Below are positions 52,525 through 61,408 of a DNA stretch of 64,000 nucleotides, one piece after another. The notes under the pieces are model-generated. The model saw only the letters and a list, made by a program, of their open reading frames with translations, was not told where the DNA came from and did not search any database. A program made the translations under genes and the position numbers. Source of the DNA: Salinithrix halophila (GTDB lineage: Bacteria; Bacillota; Bacilli; Thermoactinomycetales; DSM-45169); contig NZ_JBHSAP010000007.1 of assembly GCF_042650125.1 (NCBI RefSeq), forward strand, positions 62,001 through 126,000. The letters are read 5' to 3'. Numbering within the stretch: position 1 is the stretch's first letter; the number at the start of each line of letters is the position of its first letter.

Positions 52525-54216
52525 TTAATCCGTAACCGCACCACGGGAAGCGGATGAAACCAGCCGGCTGTACTTGTTCAGGACACCTCGGGATACAGGT
52601 AGGGGGCGCTCCTTCCAGTTCGCACGGCGACGCTCCAGTTCCTCTTCAGAAAGGTCGACGGAAAGTTCCCGTTTTTCACTGTCGATCGTGATAATGTCCC
52701 CTTCCTCCACCAAGGCAATCGGTCCTCCGACCTGGGCTTCCGGTGCGATATGACCAATGACAAAGCCGTGAGATCCACCTGAAAATCGCCCGTCGGTCAA
52801 AAGAGCTACCTTCTCTCCCAACCCTTTACCGACCAGGATACCGGTGATGGAAAGCATTTCTGGCATACCGGGCCCACCTTTCGGGCCTTCGTAGCGAATG
52901 ATCACCACGTCTCCCTCTTTCACATGATCGGCAAGGATCGCTTCCGCCGCAGCCTCTTCGGTATCAAAAACTCGTGCGGGGCCGGTGAGACGGCTTACCT
53001 TGAGACCGGACACCTTGGCCACTGCCCCTTCAGGAGCCAGATTGCCTTTTAGGACGACCAGCGGGCCTGTCTCACGAAAAGGCTGATTAAACGGTCGGAT
53101 CACTTGCTGCCCTTCCCGGAGAGGTTCGACTTCCTCCAGGTTTTCCGCTACGGTACGGCCGGTCACGGTAAGGCATTCACCGTGAAGCAGACCTTCTTTT
53201 AACAAGACCTTCATCACCGCCGCGACACCACCTGCCTCATACAGGTCCTGCATCACGTACTTGCCTGAAGGTTTCAGATCAGCGATATGAGGCACCCGAC
53301 GCCGCACCCGCTCAAAATCATCCATGGTCAGGTCGACATCGATGGCGTGAGCCATCGCCAAGAGATGAAGAATGGCATTGGTGGATCCCCCCAAGGCCAT
53401 GACCACCGTAATCGCATTTTCAAAAGCCTCTTTGGTCATGATGTCTTTCGGATAGATGCCTTGTTTTAGCAGTTTCACCACTGCTTCCCCCGCCTTGCGG
53501 CAATCCTCCAGCTTTTCTCTGGATTCCGCAGGGTTTGAAGAGCTGCCAGGCAGACTCATCCCCATCGCCTCGATGGCGGAGGCCATGGTATTAGCCGTAT
53601 ACATACCGCCGCAGGAACCGGCTCCGGGGCAAGCATGGCATTCGATTTCATGAAGGGCTTCCCGGTCGATGCTCCCTTTGTTGTACTGACCCACTCCTTC
53701 GAAGGCGGAGACGATATCGATGTCTTCTCCATCGAGATTCCCCGGACGAATGGTCCCGCCATAAACGAAGACTGCCGGTACCTGGGTGCGCCCGATGGCG
53801 ATCATGCATCCTGGCATATTTTTGTCGCATCCACCGATGGCTACATAAGCGTCCAACCGTTCCGCTCCAACTACCGTCTCGATGGAATCCGCAATCACTT
53901 CCCGGCTCGGCAGGGAGAAGCGCATTCCCTCATGGCCCATGGAAATACCGTCAGAAACGGTGATGGTATTAAAAATCAAGGGAGCCCCACCGGCTTCCTT
54001 CGCTCCTTTTTTGGCTTCCTCTGCCAATTCCCGGATGTGGATATTACAGGGAGTCACCTCAGACCAGGTACTAGCTACCCCGACCATCGGCTTTTGAAAA
54101 TCTTCGTCGGAGAAACCGACAGAACGGAGCATCGCCCGGTTAGGGGCACGGTTAGCCCCTTCACTGATGACGTGGCTTCGAATGCGTAAGTCCTTCTCCT
54201 TATCGGATTGAGTCAT
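52525..54216 (-). CDS. ilvD: dihydroxy-acid dehydratase
   Basis: A 563-residue iron-sulfur dehydratase, third step of valine and isoleucine synthesis. Cluster and metal motifs are AIGGCDKNMPGCM (about 120) and HACPGAGSCGGMYTANTM (about 190), and the IlvD end signature TDGRFSGGSHGFVIGHIAPEA is near 470. The ATG at 54216 has GGAGG about eleven bases upstream. An in-frame extension to 54402 lies in a structured leader and is unlikely to be translated. No terminator is visible between ilvD and the ilvB promoter, so read-through is possible. Confidence 0.95.
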   Translation of the reverse strand: MTQSDKEKDLRIRSHVISEGANRAPNRAMLRSVGFSDEDFQKPMVGVASTWSEVTPCNIHIRELAEEAKKGAKEAGGAPLIFNTITVSDGISMGHEGMRFSLPSREVIADSIETVVGAERLDAYVAIGGCDKNMPGCMIAIGRTQVPAVFVYGGTIRPGNLDGEDIDIVSAFEGVGQYNKGSIDREALHEIECHACPGAGSCGGMYTANTMASAIEAMGMSLPGSSSNPAESREKLEDCRKAGEAVVKLLKQGIYPKDIMTKEAFENAITVVMALGGSTNAILHLLAMAHAIDVDLTMDDFERVRRRVPHIADLKPSGKYVMQDLYEAGGVAAVMKVLLKEGLLHGECLTVTGRTVAENLEEVEPLREGQQVIRPFNQPFRETGPLVVLKGNLAPEGAVAKVSGLKVSRLTGPARVFDTEEAAAEAILADHVKEGDVVIIRYEGPKGGPGMPEMLSITGILVGKGLGEKVALLTDGRFSGGSHGFVIGHIAPEAQVGGPIALVEEGDIITIDSEKRELSVDLSEEELERRRANWKERPLPVSRGVLNKYSRLVSSASRGAVTD

Positions 54217-54410
54217 ATACCCTGCTTCCTCCTTTTGCCCCTTACGATTTTTCATTTCAGTGTAGAGTAAAAAACCACTCATGTCACGGTTTATTTTATC
54301 TTTTTTCGCAATTTGGTCCGCCGGAAAAAGGAGGGAATCCCGATTCATCGGGCAATCCGCGGTTACCCCGATGGCATCGCCGTTTCCCAGAGACTTCACC
54401 ATTCCCTAAT
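54217..54410 (-). promoter_or_regulatory. ilvD 5' leader with candidate RNA structure
   Basis: On the minus strand AGGGAAT and ATTCCCT (followed by CCTTTTT) enclose two or three stems, including CGAT-GCC-ATCG and CCCGAT-GA-ATCGGG. This could be a structured regulator or an attenuator hairpin. The same bases also form an open frame in phase with ilvD. The rest of the gap up to 54756 is AT-rich with no gene. Confidence 0.35.
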
Positions 54411-54756
54411 TCATAAAACGACAGGATATATTTTTATATTTCTAATCACAAGAGGGCGGTCCTGCACGCTAGCCCTTCATAAAAAATACAGCCAATCCTT
54501 CCTAAGAAACCACAAGGCCGAGAACAGATAGTAGAACGACCTCACCGCTAAGGGATAATCTACCCCCTTTAGATAGGGAAACCCATTAGGTTTCTGTCTT
54601 CCTCAACCGCCAACTTTCTACCAAATTCGCCCGAATCTCACGATTTCACCACTCAAAGAGATTTCCCGAAAGTCGAATCCTCACCTTTTCAAAAACCTTC
54701 ATCTCTTTTCATGCTTCAATCATTTTAAAAAAATGTCATACCGACAATTCCCCTGA

Positions 54757-54786
54757 TTGACAAGGCGGGGATAAGGGCTGTACAAT
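54757..54786 (+). promoter_or_regulatory. sigma-A promoter of the marR-MFS operon
   Basis: TTGACA and TACAAT are separated by an 18-base spacer, about 60 bases before the MarR start. Confidence 0.75.
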
Positions 54787-54800
54787 TCGGTAAGCGTAAG

Positions 54801-54815
54801 GTTAATTTACTTAAC
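54801..54815. promoter_or_regulatory. candidate MarR operator
   Basis: The dyad GTTAA-TTTAC-TTAAC lies just downstream of the -10 box, over the expected transcription start. Position and symmetry fit autorepression by the MarR protein encoded next. Confidence 0.5.
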
Positions 54816-54848
54816 TAATTACACCATGAAGAATCGAGGAGATCTTTG

Positions 54849-55268
54849 GTGGCTGATCGTATACGATTAGAGGACGAACTGATGCGAGGCTTCCATGAAG
54901 TTTTTCGCAAAATTAAACGGGATCTAAAAGAGGCGTTAGGTGACGGCCGGAACCTGGGAGACTTCGCTTTTTTACGCCATCTCTACTCCAAGGGTCCCCA
55001 AAAGGTATCCGACCTGTCAGCAGAATTCGACGTGACCAACAGTCATGTCACCCAACAGACCGATCGTTTGGTGAAAAAAGGATGGGTCGACCGGGAACGT
55101 TCCCATATGGACAAGCGGGTGGTAGAGCTGAAGATCACCAAGGAAGGGATTCAGGTTTTCTTGGAGATGGACGAACGTCGGAAAGCTTATTTCAAGCGGG
55201 AATTCAACTCCCTTTCTACGGGGGAACTGGAAACGTTGCTTCACCTTTTCCATAAGCTTTTACATTAA
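54849..55268 (+). CDS. MarR-family transcriptional regulator
   Basis: A 139-residue winged-helix regulator. The DNA-binding core runs from about residue 33 to 105 (GDFAFLRHLYSKGPQKVSDLSAEFDVTNSHVTQQTDRLVKKGWVDRERSHMDKRVVELKITKEG), with flanking dimerisation helices. GTG at 54849 has GAGGAG seven bases upstream. A TTG one codon before is only four bases away. The next gene, a multidrug-type exporter, follows after 45 bases, so this is probably its local repressor. Confidence 0.9.
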   Translation: MADRIRLEDELMRGFHEVFRKIKRDLKEALGDGRNLGDFAFLRHLYSKGPQKVSDLSAEFDVTNSHVTQQTDRLVKKGWVDRERSHMDKRVVELKITKEGIQVFLEMDERRKAYFKREFNSLSTGELETLLHLFHKLLH

Positions 55269-55313
55269 GTTAGCCGCACCAATACAGGGATAAGCTAAAG
55301 AGGAGTGAACGAT

Positions 55314-56936
55314 TTGGAACACCTGGAAATGCGGCAGAAAGTGACCATTATGATCGCGGTCATGACTTCGATGTTATTCGCCGCCCTAAACCAGACGATT
55401 GTGGGGACTTCTCTTCCTCGTATCGTTAGTGAACTGGGTGGGATGGAATACTTCAATTGGGTTTTCACCGTCTTTATGCTGGCTTCCAGTGTCACGGCGG
55501 TTCTCGTCGGAAAACTGTCGGACATCTACGGTCGGAAAGTGTTCATTCTGACTGGGCTCGGCCTCTTTATGACAGGATCCTTCCTTTGCGGCACAGCCAC
55601 TGAGATGATCCAGCTCATCGCCTACCGGGGTGTGCAGGGCTTCGGAGGAGGAATGATCATGTCCACAGCATTCACTGCCGTCGGCGATCTCTTCTCCCCC
55701 CGGGAGCGGGGCCGATGGCAGGGACTGATGGGAGCCGTGTTCGGACTTGCCAGTGTTCTCGGCCCTACTTTGGGCGGTTACATCGTGGATCATTTCGACT
55801 GGCACTGGGTCTTCTGGATCTTTCTCCCCTTCGGGATTGTTGCCTTTATCCTGATTTGGCGCATGTTCCCTCAGACAGCACGGGGAGTGAAAAAGAAGAT
55901 TGACTATATCGGTTCCCTTTTCCTGGTGGCCACCATTGTGCCTTTGCTGTTGGCCTTCACCTGGGCGGGACGGGATTACGCGTGGACCTCTTCCCTCATC
56001 CTCGGGTTGTTCATCGCATCCCTAGCCGCCTTCGTCTTGTTCATTCTGACCGAACGTCGGGCAGAAAACCCTGTGATGCCCCTTCATCTGTTCCAAAACA
56101 ACGTCTTTTCCCTGTCCAACCTGATCAACTTCTTGGTCGGTATGGGGATGTACGGAGCTGTTATGTACATGCCCTTTTTCATCCAGGGAGTGATTGGGAC
56201 ACCGGCAACCCAGACCGGATTTGTGATGATGTCCATGACCCTCGCCATGGTAGCCGCTAGTGCCATCACCGGGCAAATCACCACGAAGACGGGTAAATAC
56301 AAAAGACTGGCCCTCATTGGCCTGCTGATCATGGGCTCGGGAATGTATCTCCTTTCCACCCTGGATATCAAGAGCACCAACTGGATGGCTGCTCTCTACC
56401 TGATTGTGGTTGGTCTCGGCCTGGGAACAGTCTTCCCTATTTTCACTCTGACCGTTCAAAATGCTGTCTCCCACAAATACCTCGGGGTAGCCACCTCCGC
56501 AACCCAGCTGTTCCGCCAAATGGGAGGCACAATTGGTGTATCGGTGATGGGATCCATCATGTTGACCCGGATGCAGGAAAAGATGGCGGAATCGATGCCG
56601 AAGGGGATACCTGCCGGAAACCATTCTGCTCTAGCAGATCAGTTCCAGGATCCTCAGATCCTCCTCTCTCCCGATAAATTAGCCCAACTCAAAAGCCAGC
56701 TTCCTCAAGCTGTGACAGGAATCTTCGACCAGTTGGTCCTCGTGATGCGAGAGTCGATGGGCTTCGCCCTTTCTGGAGTTTTCTTGGTCGGGATGGGCCT
56801 CATGCTCTTTGCCCTTCTCCTTACCCTGCTGCTCAGAGAGATCCCTTTGCGAACGAGCAACCAAGAAACTTCTGGAGAGGAAGACGGACAAGAAGATGAT
56901 CCGTCCTCTTCCACCAAAACCCACGCCCATGGCTGA
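55314..56936 (+). CDS. DHA2-family MFS drug exporter, 14 TM
   Basis: A 540-residue EmrB/QacA-type proton-coupled exporter. Typical marks are the opening LNQTIVGTSLPRIVSELGG (motif D1), GKLSDIYGRKVF (motif A, about 70), YRGVQGFGGGMIMSTAFTAVGDLFSPRERGRWQGLMGAVFGLASVLGPTLGG (motifs B and C) and about fourteen helices. The end is a charged Ser/Asp/Glu tail. TTG start with GAGGAG eight bases before it. An in-frame GTG three codons up is too close to the site. It forms an operon with the MarR gene. Confidence 0.9.
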   Translation: MEHLEMRQKVTIMIAVMTSMLFAALNQTIVGTSLPRIVSELGGMEYFNWVFTVFMLASSVTAVLVGKLSDIYGRKVFILTGLGLFMTGSFLCGTATEMIQLIAYRGVQGFGGGMIMSTAFTAVGDLFSPRERGRWQGLMGAVFGLASVLGPTLGGYIVDHFDWHWVFWIFLPFGIVAFILIWRMFPQTARGVKKKIDYIGSLFLVATIVPLLLAFTWAGRDYAWTSSLILGLFIASLAAFVLFILTERRAENPVMPLHLFQNNVFSLSNLINFLVGMGMYGAVMYMPFFIQGVIGTPATQTGFVMMSMTLAMVAASAITGQITTKTGKYKRLALIGLLIMGSGMYLLSTLDIKSTNWMAALYLIVVGLGLGTVFPIFTLTVQNAVSHKYLGVATSATQLFRQMGGTIGVSVMGSIMLTRMQEKMAESMPKGIPAGNHSALADQFQDPQILLSPDKLAQLKSQLPQAVTGIFDQLVLVMRESMGFALSGVFLVGMGLMLFALLLTLLLREIPLRTSNQETSGEEDGQEDDPSSSTKTHAHG

Positions 56937-56944
56937 AACGATAT

Positions 56945-56982
56945 GAAAAAACCGGAATCGGTTGATCGATTTCCGGTTTTTT
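56945..56982. terminator. bidirectional terminator between exporter and hydantoinase gene
   Basis: AAAAACCGGAA / TTCCGGTTTTT with a loop of about 14 bases, serving convergent genes. Confidence 0.85.
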
Positions 56983-56991
56983 ATATTCCTT

Positions 56992-58548
56992 TTAACTGAC
57001 CAGCGGACCCGCTGCCTTAATACGGACCCTGACGGTTCGCCCTGGAAGATAAGCCAATGGGACTTCCTCCGTTTCCACTACTCTTACTTTCTCCGAATCC
57101 GCCCCTTCCCGGACGGCCAGGGCAACGGCTTGCTCTTTCAATTCATCCAGTAAATCCCGTCGATCTTCTTTTATGGAGACAATGGTATCGATCTGGCCTC
57201 CCACCTCCCCCAATGCAGCTCCAATCGCATTCGCCACGTCATGATGGGGAGGCCGAATGACCTGGTTCACCCCTTGAAGACGATCTGGGAGCAGAGCACT
57301 GCCGCCACCGACCAAAAGAACGGGCACGGCACCCGCTCTTCCTTTCATTCGATCGATTCCTTCCTCTATGGCAGCTACCATTTTTGCGTAGGCCTGTTCG
57401 CAGAATTTATGTTCCTCTCTCGACGGAGGTGGGGAAGGGGCCCATCTTACCCGGCCAACGACAGCCGCCGCGTCAGTAAGCGTCCATGTCCGACCGCCGA
57501 AACAACGGCCCTCGTCGAATAAACGGGACCCGACACTGTCCGGCCCCAATCGCACACTTGCTGTTTGATCCCTATGCAAGACAGTCCCTCCTCCTATCCC
57601 GATCGACAAAAGATCAGGCATCCGAAAGAGTGTCCGAATCCCCCCGATTTCCACTGGGGAAGCTGATTCTCTGGGAAAACCCGCCGTTAGAGCACCGATA
57701 TCGGTGGTTGTCCCCCCTACATCCACAACCAGCCCCTCCGTTACACCAGCGAGATGGGCTGCCCCCCGAACCGAGTGGGTCGGTCCGCAAGCGATCATAC
57801 GGATCGGATAGTGAAGAGCGCTCTCCAGGGTCATCAATGTCCCATCGTTTTGCCCGAAAAATACGCGGGCGTCCCGGATGTCTTCCCCATGGAGAGCGTC
57901 GCGGAAGCCTGCTACGACAGATTGGATCACTCCCGTGAGTGAGGCATTCAAAATAGCGGCATTTTCCCTCTCCAAAAGTCCCAGTCCCGCCAACTGATGA
58001 GACAAGGTGAGCGGAAAATCTCTCCCTAGTTCTTCTTTGACAATTTGGGCCGCCTTCTCTTCATCCTCGCCCATGGCAGGAGAGAAGACACCGGTGATTG
58101 CCACGGCATCAACACCCTGGAACTGGCTACAGACCGCACGGATTTCTTCCCCATCCAGGGGAACGATTGGACGGCCATCAAATTCCCGTCCCCCCTGCAC
58201 GATGAAAGACTGGCCTCCTACTGCTCTCTTGAGATCCTCAGGCCAACCCGTCATCGGCGGAACAGACAGGGTTGCCGGAGCGCCGATTCGAATCACGCCT
58301 ACCCGGAGGAGCTGCTTTCTCTCCACGATCGCATTGGTGCAGTGGGTAGTGCCCAGCATGGCAACCTTAACACGGCCGGGTTTCACTCCGCTTTCCCGCA
58401 TCAAACGACGGACAGCGGCAGCGATTCCCCCATCGACATCCTCAGTGGTCGGCACCTTTACCTGATAGACGCATGTCAGTCTATCATCCAAGAGGACGGC
58501 ATCGGTATGAGTCCCGCCAACATCGACCCCAATCCGGAAACTCCTCAT
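56992..58548 (-). CDS. hydantoinase/oxoprolinase-type ATPase (HyuA family)
   Basis: A 518-residue protein of the hydantoinase A/oxoprolinase superfamily, a sugar-kinase-like ATPase fold. Phosphate-binding segments are IGVDVGGTHTDAVLL at the N-terminus and LVVDVGGTTTDIGALTAG in the middle (about 275), with the third adenosine motif VPVLLVGGGSALLPDRLQG near 420. Only the A-type subunit is present. Instead of hyuB the partner gene encodes DUF917. Its ATG overlaps the DUF917 stop (ATGA), so the two are translated together. Substrate unknown. Confidence 0.87.
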   Translation of the reverse strand: MRSFRIGVDVGGTHTDAVLLDDRLTCVYQVKVPTTEDVDGGIAAAVRRLMRESGVKPGRVKVAMLGTTHCTNAIVERKQLLRVGVIRIGAPATLSVPPMTGWPEDLKRAVGGQSFIVQGGREFDGRPIVPLDGEEIRAVCSQFQGVDAVAITGVFSPAMGEDEEKAAQIVKEELGRDFPLTLSHQLAGLGLLERENAAILNASLTGVIQSVVAGFRDALHGEDIRDARVFFGQNDGTLMTLESALHYPIRMIACGPTHSVRGAAHLAGVTEGLVVDVGGTTTDIGALTAGFPRESASPVEIGGIRTLFRMPDLLSIGIGGGTVLHRDQTASVRLGPDSVGSRLFDEGRCFGGRTWTLTDAAAVVGRVRWAPSPPPSREEHKFCEQAYAKMVAAIEEGIDRMKGRAGAVPVLLVGGGSALLPDRLQGVNQVIRPPHHDVANAIGAALGEVGGQIDTIVSIKEDRRDLLDELKEQAVALAVREGADSEKVRVVETEEVPLAYLPGRTVRVRIKAAGPLVS

Positions 58549-59633
58549 TTGCGCACCCCCCTCCGCAGCTCTGCCGGTACGAATTCGAAATCATAACCGA
58601 AACAGCGCGGACCTACCACATCGATCCCTCTCTCTGTTCTCCATTTGGGGTGGCATGGGAAGGCAAGGGCCCAGACACGCATTCCATAGCGAATCGCCTC
58701 GGTGGTGATAGGGAGTCCGGTCTCATTGTCCAGCACCGTAATCAAATCAGGGGTGGAAGCCAGAACTTCCTCTCCTGCCCTCGCAACGAGGAACTCATTT
58801 TGGAAGGAGAGTTGGAGGTTTTTTCCTCGCCAGTCCTCGATCCCCTCCAGGTCCAGTGCCCCCTTGGTAAACCCTCCATCGGTCCTTCGGTCCACATCGG
58901 TCACCTTCCCCCGGATCAAGGGGAGAGCACCTGTTTTCTCCATCAACACCCCAGCAGGGTCCAACCCATCGCCGCGGGCCTGACGAAGCAGGCTTCCCCA
59001 CTGCTCCGCCAGGGAAAGGGTGCTTAAGATTCCACTTTGTTTCACCTGCTGCCCTGACAACGGATAATCCAGCACAGCCACCGAACAACCCATCTGAATG
59101 GTCAGGTCCCGGGCAAGCCGTTCGTACCATGTCCCATCTTTGGGGTAGAGAAGGACTCCATTCCCTTTTTCATCGGCGATAGCCGCCGGTCCTGGCGGAA
59201 GCCCATCGAGGTGGAAGCTGGTCATATGCACTTCGGGAAAAGCCCGACCCATCGCATCTGCATCGATGACCGGGATTCCTTTACGCAAGGCCAGAACCAA
59301 TGGAAGTAAGGAATTAACCCCACCTACCTCCACAGGCATGGTAGCCTCAATCCGTCTGCCCAGGGCTTGTTCCATCAATTCGAAGGCGGAATCTAATTCG
59401 GTACCGCCGGGGATTTTTTCTGCCAACACCGTGGGGGCACCCATCATACCTGATGGGACGACCAATGCCTCGTCATCCACTTCATCGACGGACAATAAGG
59501 GACAGGGGCCATGCTCCTCTAAAGCGGCTAAAGCCATCCAACGACCAAGGGTCGGATCTCCGCCGCCCCCGGTTCCGAGGACAGCAGCCCCGATAGCGAT
59601 GTCTTCGATGGATTGTTTTGTCAGATAACGCAA
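58545..59633 (-). CDS. DUF917 family protein
   Basis: A 362-residue protein of the DUF917 (S-methyl-thiohydantoin desulfurase-like) family. The N-terminal SIEDIAIGAAVLGTGGGGDPTLG is its hallmark. PSGMMGAPTVLAEKIPGGTEL, PVEVGGVNSLLPLVLA and VIDADAMGRAFPEVHM follow. The TTG start has GGAGG six bases upstream and aligns the protein with the usual family start. Members are regularly paired with hydantoinase A-like ATPases, as here, and probably act in one complex on a ring-amide compound. Confidence 0.85.
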   Translation of the reverse strand: MRYLTKQSIEDIAIGAAVLGTGGGGDPTLGRWMALAALEEHGPCPLLSVDEVDDEALVVPSGMMGAPTVLAEKIPGGTELDSAFELMEQALGRRIEATMPVEVGGVNSLLPLVLALRKGIPVIDADAMGRAFPEVHMTSFHLDGLPPGPAAIADEKGNGVLLYPKDGTWYERLARDLTIQMGCSVAVLDYPLSGQQVKQSGILSTLSLAEQWGSLLRQARGDGLDPAGVLMEKTGALPLIRGKVTDVDRRTDGGFTKGALDLEGIEDWRGKNLQLSFQNEFLVARAGEEVLASTPDLITVLDNETGLPITTEAIRYGMRVWALAFPCHPKWRTERGIDVVGPRCFGYDFEFVPAELRRGVRK

Positions 59634-59717
59634 AGTAACCCTCCGTCCTTCGCTCCCCTTCTCCCGATACCAGCCGGTGTCATTCTCCATCAATCCACCG
59701 GCCGCGACATCGGGATA

Positions 59718-60527
59718 TCACCATTCTGGGTCCGACTCCGCAAAAAAGCCGCGTTCACGCGCCAAGGGGGGGGACTCCTTTTTCTGAGGTTGTTTCTCCT
59801 GAATGGACTTGGCTCTATCGAATTCCCCCTGCCCACCAGATACGACACACCCCCACCAAAAACCGAGAAACACGACGATGGTCGCCGCCAGCCCGTACCG
59901 CCACTTTTTAAAAAGCCCTTCCTTTTTCCTTCCTTCATGGAGACACCCGGATTGGAGCAACCATTCCGTCGATTCAAGCACCTGTTCCATCGTAGCAGCA
60001 GAATCCAAGGCTTGGAAAAGCAAATCCTTCACGGGACCGGGAACCGAGGAGAGGGCTCCCGAATGATCCATCCCCTCTCGGTCCATGCGTTTTCCCGTCA
60101 ACAAATAATAAAGCAAAAACCGCCACTGTTCATCGGGAGGATAGAGAATGAAATGGCGGAACCCGAAGAAAAGAAAATAGGGACGGGTTCCTTCTAGAAC
60201 GATATTTTGGGGATCTAACGTCACAGTCAAAGGCAACGGAAGGTGGGAGAACTGTACAGCCGCACGAAGAAGGCTCCGATAAACAGTCAGCGCATGGCCA
60301 AGGGCCATCCCTTCCCCCGGGCGAACCAATAGAGACAAAGGCTCCCCTGAAAGCGGCGGATGGACCACGACAACATAATCCCGCTCTTCAAAAACATCCA
60401 GAACAGGAGGAAGTTGTTCGTGTTGAAGCCGCTTTAATACTTCTCCAGCCCCCGGAGGCAAGGGACGCTTCAATTTCCACTCCTGCAAAAACACTTGTCC
60501 TCCTTCCGAGGACCGAGCGTGCAACAA
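59718..60527 (-). CDS. membrane-anchored pseudokinase, start uncertain
   Basis: A 269-residue protein with a kinase-like N-terminal domain (about 1-195), a basic linker, one membrane helix (YGLAATIVVFLGFWWGCVVSG, 211-231) and a short charged tail. The catalytic-loop equivalent TVTLDPQNIVL (101-111) lacks the HRD residues, and the DFG position reads FFG (120-122), so it should be inactive as a kinase. EssB/YukC of type VII secretion has this plan but is larger. No ribosome site fits the TTG at 60527, and the frame stays open about 20 codons upstream without ATG or GTG. An N-terminal frameshift or rare start is possible. Confidence 0.6.
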   Translation of the reverse strand: MLHARSSEGGQVFLQEWKLKRPLPPGAGEVLKRLQHEQLPPVLDVFEERDYVVVVHPPLSGEPLSLLVRPGEGMALGHALTVYRSLLRAAVQFSHLPLPLTVTLDPQNIVLEGTRPYFLFFGFRHFILYPPDEQWRFLLYYLLTGKRMDREGMDHSGALSSVPGPVKDLLFQALDSAATMEQVLESTEWLLQSGCLHEGRKKEGLFKKWRYGLAATIVVFLGFWWGCVVSGGQGEFDRAKSIQEKQPQKKESPPLARERGFFAESDPEW

Positions 60528-60756
60528 CTTGGCGGAAAACAGACAAAGAACGTCCTCTACCTCAAAACAGTCATCATAGAAACGCTTGATGCCACAACCT
60601 CCTCTCTTTGTACAAAATCCTTTTTATCCCCGTCGATGAATAGGGGAGTTCTTACACCGAATTATGACATAGTTCCCAGCTAATCAGTATCTTTTTTTGA
60701 TACATTAACGCATTTTTTAACTGTATTCATAGAAGGTTTTTACAGAAAAAGAACAC
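60528..60756. other. gene-poor gap upstream of pseudokinase
   Basis: An AT-rich stretch. AGAGGAGG before a GTG at about 60598 (minus strand) opens only a 12-codon frame, overlapping the open frame of the pseudokinase in another phase. A GTATC-AAAAAAA-GATAC hairpin lies at about 60687-60703. Nothing else was seen. Confidence 0.4.
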
Positions 60757-60787
60757 AAAAAAACCCGCTTTCCAATCGGGAGCGGGT
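60757..60787 (-). terminator. terminator of infC-rpmI-rplT
   Basis: ACCCGCT / AGCGGGT with an 11-base loop, then TTTTTTT on the minus strand, just after rplT. Confidence 0.85.
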
Positions 60788-60800
60788 CGAATGCCTTTAT

Positions 60801-61160
60801 TTAAGCGTTCACTTTGTCTTTGGCCAGTTTAGCCAGTTCGGTGAAGGCTTTTTCGTCATTGATGGCCAAGTCGGCCAGCATTTTACGGTTGATGTCAACA
60901 CCAGCCTGCTTCAGCCCAAACATCAGCTTATTATAAGAGAGGCCGTTCATGCGAGCAGCGGCGTTGATCCGAGTGATCCACAGCTTGCGGAAGTCACGCT
61001 TTTTTTGACGCCGGTCGCGATAGGCGTACATCAGGGACTTCATCACTTGTTGTTTCGCGGTTTTGAAAAGTGCATGCTTGGAACCGAAATAACCCCGGGC
61101 CAGCTTCAGTACCTTTTTACGACGACGACGAGTGACGGTCCCGCCTTTAACACGTGCCAT
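60801..61160 (-). CDS. rplT: 50S ribosomal protein L20
   Basis: L20 binds 23S rRNA early in large-subunit assembly and also represses its own operon by binding the infC leader. The 119 residues begin MARVKGGTVTRRRRKKVLKLARGYFGSKH and keep the globular C-terminal domain (INAAARMNGLSYNKLMFGLKQAGVDINRKMLADLA), the conserved L20 layout and length. Last gene of the infC operon. Confidence 0.99.
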   Translation of the reverse strand: MARVKGGTVTRRRRKKVLKLARGYFGSKHALFKTAKQQVMKSLMYAYRDRRQKKRDFRKLWITRINAAARMNGLSYNKLMFGLKQAGVDINRKMLADLAINDEKAFTELAKLAKDKVNA

Positions 61161-61197
61161 AAAAGATTCCCTCCAAACTCAACGGTTCGTTCGTATT

Positions 61198-61395
61198 TTA
61201 TTTATAAGCGATCAGTTGCTTGGTTCGTTTGACATCCCCTTTGGCCATCAAGGCGGTTTTACGCAGCTTGCGCTTGCGCTTCGGAGATTTGTGTTCCAAG
61301 ATATGATTCATGAACGCGTGGTTACGCTTAATCTTGCCGGAGCCGGTTTTGCTGAAACGCTTAGCGGCCGCGCGGCGCGTTTTCATTTTCGGCAT
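61198..61395 (-). CDS. rpmI: 50S ribosomal protein L35
   Basis: A 65-residue basic ribosomal protein: MPKMKTRRAAAKRFSKTGSGKIKRNHAF at the start and a Lys/Arg-rich body. Length and sequence order are typical of L35. Middle gene of the infC-rpmI-rplT operon. Confidence 0.99.
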   Translation of the reverse strand: MPKMKTRRAAAKRFSKTGSGKIKRNHAFMNHILEHKSPKRKRKLRKTALMAKGDVKRTKQLIAYK

Positions 61396-61408
61396 AAGGG
61401 GTTCCTCC

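Noticed and set aside
54217..54402. 62-residue N-terminal extension of IlvD
   Set aside because: The shorter start gives the normal IlvD length with a GGAGG site, and the extension lies over inverted repeats. Kept as a finding about the leader only.
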